Positions 1 to 6,731 of a stretch of 8,813 nucleotides of DNA are shown here, piece after piece. Origin of the DNA: Verrucomicrobiales bacterium (GTDB taxonomy: Bacteria > Verrucomicrobiota > Verrucomicrobiia > Verrucomicrobiales > V1-33); the NCBI GenBank assembly GCA_028293305.1, contig JAQGPD010000476.1:1-8813 (forward strand). Direction: 5' to 3'. The translations under genes were made by a program, and so were the position numbers. Every line of letters begins with the position of its first letter. The stretch's first letter is position 1. The notes beneath the pieces are model-generated. The model worked only from the letters and a program-made list of their open reading frames with translations. It did not search any database and was not told the origin of the DNA.

Positions 1-8
1 AAGCGCGT

Positions 9-30
9 GAATGACCGGGGAGGGTCATTC
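9..30. repeat. Perfect 8-bp inverted repeat (hairpin)
   Basis: GAATGACC (9-16) and GGTCATTC (23-30) are exact reverse complements around a 6-nt loop (17-22). It could be the transcription terminator of a gene lying to the left of the window. No T-run follows, so an intrinsic terminator is not proven. Confidence 0.5.
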
Positions 31-539
31 GGAGGGGAACTTGCCTGCTATCGATTATTCCGGCAGTCCTATCCAATGCAGGTGAAGCAAACCGGGCACC
101 ACTGGAATTAGCGGGAAGTGGATCACCTGACAATCAATCGTGAATCAGGAAAGGGCGTTCAGTATATTGAACCAAGGCCGCCTGGGGACTCATTCCGCAG
201 CATGGGAAAAAGAATAGCGGAGGCTTGGGAGAGGGGACGGAATCCGATCAAGCTGCCGCCCTTGGTCGCGCTGCCCTGGGGCTGGCCGACGTTTGGAAAA
301 CGGGAATGGGGTATGTGATCACGGAAAAAGGATAATTCCTTCAACGTGTTGGCCACCAGGGAGTCCAGTGGCCGGATGATGCGGTCTCCCGATCAGCGGG
401 GCCAGGGCGGCCGGGGTGCCCCGCGGCATGGCGGGGGAGCGGTGGCGCGGAAGTCCCCGTGAATGGTCAGGCAGGGGAAACAGTTGGGAAACAGCATGGA
501 TAGAAGGTCAGCGGCGTCACGCTGATGAGATTAGCTAAC

Positions 540-567
540 TTGTCAACCTGTGAATGAAACATATTTG
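540..567 (+). promoter_or_regulatory. Weak sigma70-like promoter candidate
   Basis: TTGTCA (540-545) is followed after 16 bp by TATTTG (562-567), inside the only AT-rich island of the first kilobase. The -35 is good and the -10 is poor. If it is active, the transcript would run more than 550 nt before reaching hisF. It is listed because it is the best promoter-like pair in this region, but chance occurrence is quite possible. Confidence 0.2.
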
Positions 568-722
568 TAGGAAGAGGAGAATTACTGTTCAAAGTTATAG
601 TCATGAAACGGTTTTTAGAACAGTTACTAGGCTTTCTTTTCATTTGATGGTCATAGCTTGGCAGAAGTCATGCCAGATGGTGGGAAACTTTGGAAGGATT
701 GACGGCGTGCCCGGGACCCCGT

Positions 723-744
723 CCCCCGGCCCGGGGGCCGGGGG
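723..744. repeat. Very GC-rich 10-bp inverted repeat
   Basis: CCCCCGGCCC (723-732) and GGGCCGGGGG (735-744) are exact reverse complements separated by only two bases. In RNA this would fold as about 9 bp closed by a 4-nt loop, entirely of G-C pairs. No T-run follows, so it is not a standard intrinsic terminator. It lies about 380 nt upstream of hisF with no gene on either side. Confidence 0.5.
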
Positions 745-926
745 AGTTCGGCTGAAGTTGGCGGCGGAGGTTGCGGATGGGGGTGGAAAGGGGCTTTCGA
801 AGGGAGCGGGATGTTCCGCGGAGGCAGCGGAAAGAGGCTGCCGGCGGGAAGCCGTGGCATGGGAGCGGGCGGTGTCTGGCAATGCCTGAACACGATGCCA
901 CGCAGCCGGGCGGGAGGGTGTCATAG

Positions 927-1005
927 CCGATTTCGAAACCGGACGCGGACAGGTGAAGAGTGACCGTGGAAATCGGTTTCCGGATTTATTCCGGATTGAC
1001 CACGG
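927..1005 (+). promoter_or_regulatory. Fold-prone segment upstream of hisF
   Basis: Several inverted repeats are packed here. TCCGGA (979-984) and TCCGGA (990-995) form a stem around TTTAT. Outside it, CCGTGG (964-969) pairs with CCACGG (1000-1005). Upstream, CCGATTTC (927-934) is the exact complement of GAAATCGG (969-976), and GAAACCG (935-941) can pair with CGGTTTC (974-980). The longer-range pairings compete with each other. It resembles a structured 5' leader ending about 115 nt before the hisF start. I do not recognise a known riboswitch, and no His-rich leader peptide is visible. Confidence 0.3.
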
Positions 1006-1121
1006 GGGGAATCGGTCCAAGGGAAGTGGATGGAAATCCGGCGGGCCCGCGCGCCACTCCGGATGCCCTCCGCCCGTTCCGTGCAGGCCCAGCCCTGCCC
1101 TCCCCTCCATTCTTTTTTGCC

Positions 1122-1907
1122 ATGCTGACCCGCCGTATCATTCCTTGCTTGGACGTGGATCAGGGGCGGGTGGTGAAGGGGACCAAATTTTTGGAACTTC
1201 GCGATGCAGGGGATCCGGTGGAGTCGGCGGTGGCTTACAATAACCAGGGCGCGGATGAGTTGGTGTTTTTGGATATCACGGCCTCCTCGGATGGCCGGGG
1301 AACCATCCTTGATGTGGTCGAACGCACGGCGGCGCGTTGTTTCATGCCGCTCACGGTGGGTGGAGGGATCCGCACGGTGGCGGACATGCGCACCTTGTTA
1401 TTGGCGGGCGCGGACAAGGTCAGCCTGAATACCGCGGCCATCCATAACCCACAGACCATCAACGATGGAGCGGCTGCTTTCGGGAATCAGGCCATTGTGG
1501 TGGCGATCGATGCGCGGTCGAATGGCGACGGCACCTGGCAAGTTTACACGCATGGCGGGCGCAATGCCACGACCCTGGATGCGGTGGCGTGGGCGGCGGA
1601 GGTTTGCCGGCGGGGAGCGGGGGAAATCTTGTTGACCAGCATGGATGCGGATGGGACGAAAAATGGTTATGATGTCGCCTTGACGAGAGCCGTGAGCGGG
1701 GCGGTGAGCATCCCGGTGATCGCCAGTGGCGGGGCGGGAAATCTGGACCACATGGTGACGGTCCTGACAGAAGGCCGGGCGGACGCGGTGTTGGCGGCGA
1801 GCATCTTCCACTTTGGCGAGCACACCGTGGCGGGAGTGAAGGAATATCTGGCCGCCCGGGGCTTGCCCATGCGACCGGCATCGGCCGGAAAAAAGCCCGT
1901 TTTTTGA
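1122..1907 (+). CDS. hisF: Imidazole glycerol phosphate synthase, cyclase subunit HisF
   Basis: HisF takes ammonia passed from the glutaminase HisH and converts PRFAR into imidazole glycerol phosphate and AICAR, the fifth step of histidine biosynthesis, in the cytoplasm. The 261-residue product has the usual (beta/alpha)8 family length plus a short C-terminal tail. It opens with the signature [20 protein letters not shown]. The two catalytic aspartates fall at the canonical positions Asp11 and Asp130 (in IVVAIDARS), Lys19 is present, and phosphate-binding glycine loops are seen at VGGGIRT (79-85) and ASGGAGN (201-207). The frame is open back to 960, but homology begins at the ATG at 1122, so that start was chosen. 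The bases before it are pyrimidine-rich with no Shine-Dalgarno site. No hisH, hisA or other his gene is adjacent, so the pathway is dispersed in this genome. Stop is TGA. Confidence 0.97.
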   Translation: MLTRRIIPCLDVDQGRVVKGTKFLELRDAGDPVESAVAYNNQGADELVFLDITASSDGRGTILDVVERTAARCFMPLTVGGGIRTVADMRTLLLAGADKVSLNTAAIHNPQTINDGAAAFGNQAIVVAIDARSNGDGTWQVYTHGGRNATTLDAVAWAAEVCRRGAGEILLTSMDADGTKNGYDVALTRAVSGAVSIPVIASGGAGNLDHMVTVLTEGRADAVLAASIFHFGEHTVAGVKEYLAARGLPMRPASAGKKPVF

Positions 1908-1939
1908 ACGGTCGAACCCGTTCATAAGTGGTCAACGGG
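1905..1939 (+). terminator. Hairpin at the hisF stop codon, with an alternative pairing
   Basis: TGAACGG (1905-1911, starting at the stop codon) pairs with CCGTTCA (1918-1924) around a 6-nt loop. The same right arm (CCCGTT, 1917-1922) can instead pair with AACGGG (1934-1939), so the two stems exclude each other. Just upstream, AAAAAA (1889-1894) and TTTTTT (1900-1905) also face each other inside the last hisF codons. No T-run follows the main stem, so terminator function is plausible but weak. Confidence 0.35.
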
Positions 1940-2060
1940 CTCTATCCGGGGATTAAAAAAGGAGAAAAACGGAAAAGGCCGAATGTTGTAACTCGCCTGC
2001 CATCAGGCAGATCCGTGCAAAAAGCCGGATCCGGACGCCACATGGAACTGTTCATTATAA

Positions 2061-2089
2061 ACTGTGTATCTGAAATAAATCATTAAAAT
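2061..2089 (+). promoter_or_regulatory. Tentative gltX promoter
   Basis: TAAAAT (2084-2089) is a fair -10 element, with a poor -35 (ACTGTG, 2061-2066) at 17 bp. The palindrome at 2088-2108 overlaps its downstream edge, which would suit an operator. The evidence is only the weak consensus and the AT-rich setting. Confidence 0.2.
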
Positions 2090-2108
2090 GAATATGATGC
2101 ATATTCAT
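2088..2108. promoter_or_regulatory. Perfect AT-rich palindrome, possible operator
   Basis: ATGAATATG (2088-2096) and CATATTCAT (2100-2108) are exact reverse complements around a 3-bp centre (ATG). The size and symmetry suit a dimeric transcription-factor site. It lies about 270 bp upstream of the gltX start and about 180 bp downstream of the hisF stop. The regulator cannot be named from sequence alone, and the site could also be a simple hairpin in a low-complexity AT tract. Confidence 0.4.
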
Positions 2109-2113
2109 GCCGC

Positions 2114-2152
2114 ATGGAAAATTCATTGTGACTTTTTCTACGCTTTTTCCAT
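2114..2152. repeat. Inverted repeat ATGGAAAA / TTTTCCAT
   Basis: ATGGAAAA (2114-2121) and TTTTCCAT (2145-2152) are exact 8-bp reverse complements separated by 23 bp, right after the palindrome at 2088-2108. They could be half-sites of a regulator or a stem in the gltX leader. The function is unknown. Confidence 0.35.
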
Positions 2153-2378
2153 TGGAACGTTACATAAAAAATTCACCGTAAACCCTGTTGCGAAGGATGG
2201 GCGGGGAATAGCGGGGGAGTCGGTGGACGGGCAGAAGTGAGGGCTGGAATAAAGTAATTGCCCGGTGCCGGAGGCTGCTGGCGGGCTTGCTTTCGCGGGG
2301 GAGTGGATGCAGGCTGGGAGTGGTCCCTGCCTGTTTGGACTTCGCCCCCACCCCTTGTCTTTTCTCCCCCTTTTCGAA

Positions 2379-3725
2379 ATGTCGACCTCTCCTGTCCGCG
2401 TCCGTTTTGCCCCGTCCCCCACCGGTTACCTCCACGTCGGAGGAGCCCGCACGGCTTTGTTCAATTGGTTGTTTGCCCGGCGGGAGGGGGGGACGCTGGT
2501 GCTGCGGGTGGAGGACACGGATGCAGCGCGGAACACGGCGGCGGCCCAGGCGGCGATCGTGGACGGGCTGCGTTGGCTGGGGATCGACTGGGATGAAGGT
2601 CCCGAAAAAGGCGGGCCGCATGCGCCTTACCATCAAAGCCAGCGCGGGGAGATTTATGAGCGGTATTTTCAAAAGCTGGTCGATGCGGGGCACACGTATG
2701 TGGAGGAAAATGGCGCGGTGCGGTTCCGTTCCCCAAAGGAAATCATCATCCTGCCGGACAAAATCGGAGGCGACATCAAGATCGACCGCACCGAGGAGCC
2801 GGACATGACGATCCGCCGTCCGGATGGGAGCTTCATCTTCCATTTTGTGAATGTGGTGGATGATATCGAGATGGAAATCACCCACGTGATCCGGGGCGAG
2901 GACCACATTTACAACACGGGAAAACACATCGAGCTGTTCCGCGCCCTGGGGGCGGAGCCTCCGGTCTATGCGCATATTCCGCTCATTTTGAATGCGGATG
3001 GATCGAAGATGAGCAAGCGCGACCAAGGCGCGGCGGTGGGCTATTATCAGGAGGAGGGCTACCTGCCGGAAGCGGTGGCGAATTATCTGTGCCTGCTCGG
3101 CTGGTCGCCGAAGGATGACCGGGAGATCCTGACCGTGGAGGAAATCCTGCCTTTGTTCCGCTGGGAAAACATGGGGCACTCCAACGCCAAGTTTGACTTG
3201 GAGAAGTGTGGCTGGATGAACGCGCAATACCTGGCGAAGCTCGACACGCCATCGTTCGACCACCTCGCCATCGCCTGGCTGCTGCGCCGGACCGAGCCCC
3301 TGCCCGGCACGGACAGTCCGGAGCTGGTGGGCGCTTTGGCGTTGATCAAACCGAAGATCAAATCCTTCCGCGAATTGGCGGAGCATTTGCCGATGCTGTT
3401 TTTGGATGATGCCCCGGTTTCCGAGGAAGCACGAGGCAAACTGGCGACCCAGGCCGGACTGAAGGATCGGCTGACCGTGCTGCTCCGGCATTTGGACGGC
3501 GTGGAGGGCGGGACTGCCTGGACGGCGGCGGCCTTGCAGGCGGCGGTGGCGGCGGCGGCAGCGGAACTTGGGGTGAAACCCGGGGCGCTGATGTTCCCGC
3601 TGCGGGTGCTGGCGACCGGTCAGGCGCATGGGGTGGATTTATTGCCGGCTTTGGAATGGCTTGGAAAAACCGCGTCCATGCGTCGGCTGCAGGCGCGGTT
3701 GGACGGGGGACAAATCGCCGGTTGA
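2379..3725 (+). CDS. gltX: Glutamate--tRNA ligase (GluRS), compact form
   Basis: This class I aminoacyl-tRNA synthetase charges tRNA-Glu with glutamate using ATP, in the cytoplasm. The 448-residue product starts with the family signature VRVRFAPSPTGYLHVGGART. Its HIGH-type motif is HVGG (19-22) and its KMSKS motif is in DGSKMSKRD (208-215). The Rossmann core continues with RVEDTD (43-48) and HVIRGEDH (169-176), and the helical anticodon-binding region occupies roughly 290-448. It is shorter than E. coli GluRS. Between GHTY (104-107) and AVRF (113-116) only five residues remain where the E. coli enzyme has about 42, including its zinc-binding cysteines. The ATG at 2379 was chosen because homology begins there, although the frame is open to 2265. 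There is no Shine-Dalgarno site; a C/T-rich run precedes the start. I cannot tell from sequence whether it charges only tRNA-Glu or also tRNA-Gln. Stop is TGA. Confidence 0.96.
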   Translation: MSTSPVRVRFAPSPTGYLHVGGARTALFNWLFARREGGTLVLRVEDTDAARNTAAAQAAIVDGLRWLGIDWDEGPEKGGPHAPYHQSQRGEIYERYFQKLVDAGHTYVEENGAVRFRSPKEIIILPDKIGGDIKIDRTEEPDMTIRRPDGSFIFHFVNVVDDIEMEITHVIRGEDHIYNTGKHIELFRALGAEPPVYAHIPLILNADGSKMSKRDQGAAVGYYQEEGYLPEAVANYLCLLGWSPKDDREILTVEEILPLFRWENMGHSNAKFDLEKCGWMNAQYLAKLDTPSFDHLAIAWLLRRTEPLPGTDSPELVGALALIKPKIKSFRELAEHLPMLFLDDAPVSEEARGKLATQAGLKDRLTVLLRHLDGVEGGTAWTAAALQAAVAAAAAELGVKPGALMFPLRVLATGQAHGVDLLPALEWLGKTASMRRLQARLDGGQIAG

Positions 3726-3731
3726 GAGTAG

Positions 3732-3753
3732 TCCGCACAGTCCTCTGTGCGGA
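3732..3753 (+). terminator. Perfect 9-bp hairpin just after gltX
   Basis: TCCGCACAG (3732-3740) and CTGTGCGGA (3745-3753) are exact complements around a TCCT loop, starting 7 nt after the gltX stop. The position suits a terminator, but no U-run follows. Because the stem is symmetrical it could also act on transcripts from the convergent gene. From memory, very similar hairpins recur between genes in verrucomicrobial genomes, so it may be one copy of a dispersed repeat. Confidence 0.5.
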
Positions 3754-3778
3754 ACGAACGGGCATGCCAGTCTCAAAT

Positions 3779-3832
3779 GACAAAAGGGACAAAAGGGACA
3801 AAAGGGACGAAAGGGACGAAAGGGACACAAGA
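3779..3832. repeat. 9-bp tandem repeat array, six units
   Basis: There are three exact copies of GACAAAAGG (3779-3805), two copies with one A-to-G change, GACGAAAGG (3806-3823), and a diverged last unit, GACACAAGA (3824-3832). It lies in the gap between convergent gltX and the RND/MMPL gene. A period of nine keeps every frame open, so it gives Lys-Arg-Asp, Gly-Thr-Lys or Pro-Phe-Val type translations that should not be taken as genes. It is probably a minisatellite produced by slippage. Confidence 0.85.
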
Positions 3833-3954
3833 GACCCAGGTGAACCCGGAAGGGCGCGTGCAGGGACGGAGGAACATTTTCAATGTCAGATGCCCGCCGG
3901 TCTTGGGCTTACCGCCCCGCCGGACTCCGCTTTTCAACTCAGAAAACCGTCCAC

Positions 3955-6435
3955 CTAAGCCACCTTTATTTCCACCTGGCGATTCCCGCGCCGTGGCCTT
4001 GGCCAGGCGCGCCAGGCCCAGGGGAGGAGGAAGGCGGCGGTGAAGAGGGTGGCGAGCACGCCGACCATGCAACAGAGGCCCATGCTGATGAGGCCGGTGT
4101 TGCCGGAGACGGCGAGGGATCCGAATCCGAGGCCGGTGCTGAGCCCGCAATACGCCAGGGCGCGACCGACGCCGTGGGTGCCGTCCCCGCCTTCGCGGTC
4201 GTGACGGCGCAGGGCGTAGATCATGTGAATGGTGAAGTCCAGTCCCAGCCCGAGGCTGAGGGGAATGGCGGCGATGTTCACAAAATTCCATTCCATGCCC
4301 CGCATGGACATGAAGGCCAGGAGAATGAGCCCGCTGAACAGCAAGGCCGCCACGGCCAGCAATATTTCCCGCGCGCCGCGGAAGACGACGAACATCAAAG
4401 CCAACAACACCACTCCGGCGGGGATGCAGATGCGCTTGGCCTCCTCACGCACCAGCGGAAGGATTTTCTGATTCAGATATCGCCAGCCGGCGGGATAAAG
4501 TCCGGGGATTTTTTCCAAGGCATCGACCACCGCCGAGTCGCCGGGGATCTGGCCGGGGGGCAGTTGGATGAAGCCCAGCGCATGCACCCGGTCGCCGGTG
4601 CGTTGGATCAGATTTCCCAAAGTGCCCTCCAGCAACAAGGGATCGGGCCAGATGGCGGGGCCCGCGGGGGCTCCGGGCGGGATGGGGAGCGGCTTCCATT
4701 GCAGGATGCGGTCGAGCACGCGGTGGGCGAGTTCGAAGGCCTCGGGCTCGTAGCCGGCGGCCACGATGGATTCCTTCAGCCGCGTCTGGTTGGCGGCCAG
4801 GGTTTGCAGAATGGGCAGGTTGGCGGCCTGATGGGTCGCATTGGGGAATATCCGGTCCGGCAAATACCATGCGGTGATGCGGCCTTCCGCCTGGGCGGCG
4901 GGCAGCGTGGCGCGCGCGGCGGCCATGGCGGCGGCGACCGGGGCGTCGGAATCGCCGCTGGAGACGATGGGCAGCCACTCGCCTTTGCTTTCGGGCGGTT
5001 CCATTTTCGCCTGGAAGCGCTCGAGCGCCGTGAAGGCCTCGCTCTCGACCGGGCGCAGGACATTGGCCCCGCGATGAATGCCGGGCAGCCCTTTCGTCGC
5101 CAGAATGACGCCGCACGCCACCAAAAGCGCCGCCGCGCACCAGCCGGGGATTTTTTGCCGGAAGGACGAGGCGGGTGCCTCGATGGCCTGGGCGGCCTGC
5201 GCCTCCTTGACCCGGACCTTGAATTTCATCGCCAGCGGCAAAAATCCGAACAACATGATGGCCGCCCCGATCAAAATCCCCAGCGCGGTCAGGGTGCCCA
5301 GCTGCGCGATCCCCGGAAGCGAGCTGAGCGCCAGCGAGCCAAACACAAACGCGGTGGTCAGCGCGGACCAGATCACGCCCGGCAGCACGCGCCGGCAAAC
5401 TTTCGGCCAGGTGGCGCCTTTCATGGCCTGCGCCTCGTGCAGGGCGACCACGCCGAAGTCCTCGATCATCCCGGTCAATATCGCGGCGAAGCCCATGGAC
5501 ATGACATTCAGCCCGCCATAAATCAGGCCCGCCGTGCCCAGCGTCAGGAGATTCGTCATGAGAATGGCCACCATCAGCAGCAGAAGCGGCTTGATGGTGC
5601 GGTGCAGGAGCCAGAAGAGAAAGCCGACGATGAACGTGATGCCGCCCACGGATTGCGACATGTCCTTTTCCATGCCGTTGGAAATCTCCGCGCGGAACGC
5701 GGGCTCGCCCGTGAAGCGGACCTCGACGCCCGCAAATTGGGGATTCGCTTTTTTCCAAGCCTCGATGCCCTCCGTTTTCATGCGCTGCAGCCATTGGGTC
5801 ACCACATGATAGTCGGTGGAAATCTCGATGGGTTCCGCGAACACCAGGTGAAATGTGCCATCGCTGCTGCGGTAGCCATTTCCCGCGCCGGTGGCTCCGA
5901 GGAGCTTGGGGTCCGTGGCTTCAAACAGCGCGCCGGTCAGCCCCAGCGGATCGTAGGCGCCGGCCGCCAGCACCTGCGGGTCCTGGGAGGTGGCCAGTTC
6001 CTCCAAGGTGGCCGCCGCTTTCGACTGGGCCCCTGGTCCTGACAATTGCGAGGACAGCGCGGCCACGCGTTCCGGCGGGGCATTGAGCAGCGCGAAGGCG
6101 ACCATTCCTGACAATTCCTGCCCGGCGGCCTCGCCGCTCTCGCTGTCGAGCGGCGGACGCGCGCTGACTTTGTGGCATAGGGTTTTCAAGCCCTTGAGGT
6201 GCTCCGCGAGGGAAAGCGAGGCGGCCTCCACGACCGCGGAGTCCGGCGACTCCAGGGTCATCATGAGCCGGTTGGCTTTTTGAAAGGTCTCCAACATCAC
6301 CCGGGTGCCCGCGAGGCCTTCCATTTTCTGCGGAAGGAGGTCCAGGACCTGCACATTGTAGTTCAACCGGGAGAGCCCCAACCATCCCATCGCCGCAGTG
6401 ACAATGATCAAAATAACATAATACCAGCGGTGCAT
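3955..6435 (-). CDS. RND/MMPL-family exporter, 12 membrane helices
   Basis: This is an inner-membrane, proton-driven efflux protein of the RND superfamily, closest in layout to MMPL/HpnN-type exporters of lipids or other hydrophobic compounds. The substrate is unknown. The 826 residues form two similar halves: TM1 (about 4-23), a large periplasmic domain (24-262), TM2-6 (263-403), TM7 (430-448), a second periplasmic domain (449-667) and TM8-12 (669-806). The fourth helix of each half carries the expected acidic residue, Asp325 in GMIEDFGVV and Asp733 in LGLGLDFTIH, which are likely proton-relay sites. FTGEPAFRAEI (241-251) matches the conserved segment before TM2. The frame is open to 6642, but the ATG at 6435 was chosen because TM1 begins immediately after it. 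ATGs at 6567 and 6537 remain possible. No Shine-Dalgarno site is seen. It is convergent with gltX and divergent from the ABC transporter. Stop is TAG. Confidence 0.88.
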   Translation of the reverse strand: MHRWYYVILIIVTAAMGWLGLSRLNYNVQVLDLLPQKMEGLAGTRVMLETFQKANRLMMTLESPDSAVVEAASLSLAEHLKGLKTLCHKVSARPPLDSESGEAAGQELSGMVAFALLNAPPERVAALSSQLSGPGAQSKAAATLEELATSQDPQVLAAGAYDPLGLTGALFEATDPKLLGATGAGNGYRSSDGTFHLVFAEPIEISTDYHVVTQWLQRMKTEGIEAWKKANPQFAGVEVRFTGEPAFRAEISNGMEKDMSQSVGGITFIVGFLFWLLHRTIKPLLLLMVAILMTNLLTLGTAGLIYGGLNVMSMGFAAILTGMIEDFGVVALHEAQAMKGATWPKVCRRVLPGVIWSALTTAFVFGSLALSSLPGIAQLGTLTALGILIGAAIMLFGFLPLAMKFKVRVKEAQAAQAIEAPASSFRQKIPGWCAAALLVACGVILATKGLPGIHRGANVLRPVESEAFTALERFQAKMEPPESKGEWLPIVSSGDSDAPVAAAMAAARATLPAAQAEGRITAWYLPDRIFPNATHQAANLPILQTLAANQTRLKESIVAAGYEPEAFELAHRVLDRILQWKPLPIPPGAPAGPAIWPDPLLLEGTLGNLIQRTGDRVHALGFIQLPPGQIPGDSAVVDALEKIPGLYPAGWRYLNQKILPLVREEAKRICIPAGVVLLALMFVVFRGAREILLAVAALLFSGLILLAFMSMRGMEWNFVNIAAIPLSLGLGLDFTIHMIYALRRHDREGGDGTHGVGRALAYCGLSTGLGFGSLAVSGNTGLISMGLCCMVGVLATLFTAAFLLPWAWRAWPRPRRGNRQVEIKVA

Positions 6436-6731
6436 GCGTCGTGAAATCTGAACAGGTTGTCGGTGTTTGAAAAAACAGGGGCGTCGTCCCGCGCCCGAAA
6501 GCGGCGGCGGCACCGAACCACGAACGGCCCGGAGCATTGCACAAGCGACAGCTTTGCCACTCCGCATGAGGGAGCAATCGCGCCGCCATCGCGGAAAAAC
6601 ATAATTTTCCCCTATCCAATACAGCCGTTGCTCCTTATGCATGCTGGGTTCCCCCGGGCACGATCCCTCCGCCGCATCCGGAAATCCCCACCGCCACCCG
6701 ACCCGCTCCCGACCCGCAACTTCCCGTCCGC
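6436..6731. promoter_or_regulatory. Divergent intergenic region between two exporter genes
   Basis: This 296-bp region must hold the start signals of both the leftward RND/MMPL gene and the rightward ABC gene, unless the RND/MMPL protein starts further upstream. Only about 6596-6640 is AT-rich, so promoters are likeliest there, but I find no convincing -35/-10 pair on either strand. The final 45 bp before the ABC start are strongly C-rich. No RNA gene or clear operator palindrome was found. Confidence 0.4.

Larger units (their letters stand above)
1..1121. other. Long stretch without a supportable gene, upstream of hisF
   Basis: About 1.1 kb with no open frame that I recognise as a protein. 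Several frames stay open because the DNA is GC-rich, and their translations are low-complexity (Pro/Arg/Ser- or Gly-rich) and overlap one another on both strands. A 66-codon GTG-start frame at 118-318 (+) and a 65-codon frame at 159-356 (-) overlap, and neither resembles a family I know. Positions about 530-660 are clearly more AT-rich than the flanks. The region holds a hairpin at 9-30, a weak promoter-like pair at 540-567, an inverted repeat ACTGTTC/GAACAGT (584-590 and 618-624), a GC hairpin at 723-744 and a fold-prone segment at 927-1005. It may be a mix of decayed sequence, dispersed repeats and the hisF leader. Confidence 0.6.
1908..2378. other. Intergenic region hisF-gltX, partly AT-rich
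   Basis: This 471-bp gap has no supportable gene. Positions about 1945-2180 are distinctly AT-rich compared with the GC-rich genes and contain inverted repeats at 2088-2108 and 2114-2152. From about 2190 the sequence returns to high GC, ending in a C/T-rich run just before the gltX ATG. The frame of gltX is open back to 2265, but nothing there resembles GluRS. Promoter elements for gltX most likely lie in the AT-rich part. The best pair I see is poor: ACTGTG at 2061-2066 and TAAAAT at 2084-2089, with 17-bp spacing. Confidence 0.6.

Noticed and set aside
318..390. Minus-strand reading RIIRPLDSLVANTLKEL, resembling a fragment of a real protein
   Set aside because: A TGA lies a few codons upstream in frame, and downstream it runs into the repeat-like frame. 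It is too short to assign, though it might be a relic.
603..647. 14-codon ORF MKRFLEQLLGFLFI
   Set aside because: The purine-rich SD-like site (571-580) is over 20 nt away from the ATG, and nothing else supports translation.
554..889. 111-codon ORF beginning MKHICRKRRI
   Set aside because: Its first third lies in the AT-rich island and the rest is Gly/Ala-rich GC sequence with no family resemblance. It is overlapped by equally open minus-strand frames.
960..1121. 54-codon N-terminal extension of HisF
   Set aside because: HisF homology begins exactly at the ATG at 1122, with catalytic Asp at residue 11. The extension is low-complexity and outside the family.
1905..1924. GGTCGAACCC resembling a tRNA T-arm
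   Set aside because: The loop is one base short of a canonical T-loop, and no acceptor, D or anticodon arms are found nearby. It is a simple hairpin.
2160..3629. 489-codon open frame on the minus strand
   Set aside because: It is antisense to gltX, with Arg/Gln/His-rich composition typical of a shadow frame. GluRS on the other strand has all family motifs.
3779..3832. Tandem units as a CRISPR array
   Set aside because: The units are 9 bp and directly abutting with no spacers, so it is a minisatellite.
4445..5794. 449-codon minus-strand frame inside the RND/MMPL gene
   Set aside because: It is the same strand but a shifted frame. The reading is Arg/Gly/His-rich, whereas the 826-residue frame has the RND helices and motifs.
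3883..6042. 719-codon open frame on the plus strand
   Set aside because: It is antisense to the RND/MMPL gene. Its translation is Gly/Gln/His/Arg-rich with no membrane or domain pattern, a shadow of the GC-rich gene opposite.
6436..6642. 69-residue N-terminal extension of the RND/MMPL protein
   Set aside because: The extension is Arg/Cys-rich and would place charged residues before TM1. RND proteins normally begin almost directly with TM1. Starts at 6567 or 6537 cannot be fully excluded.
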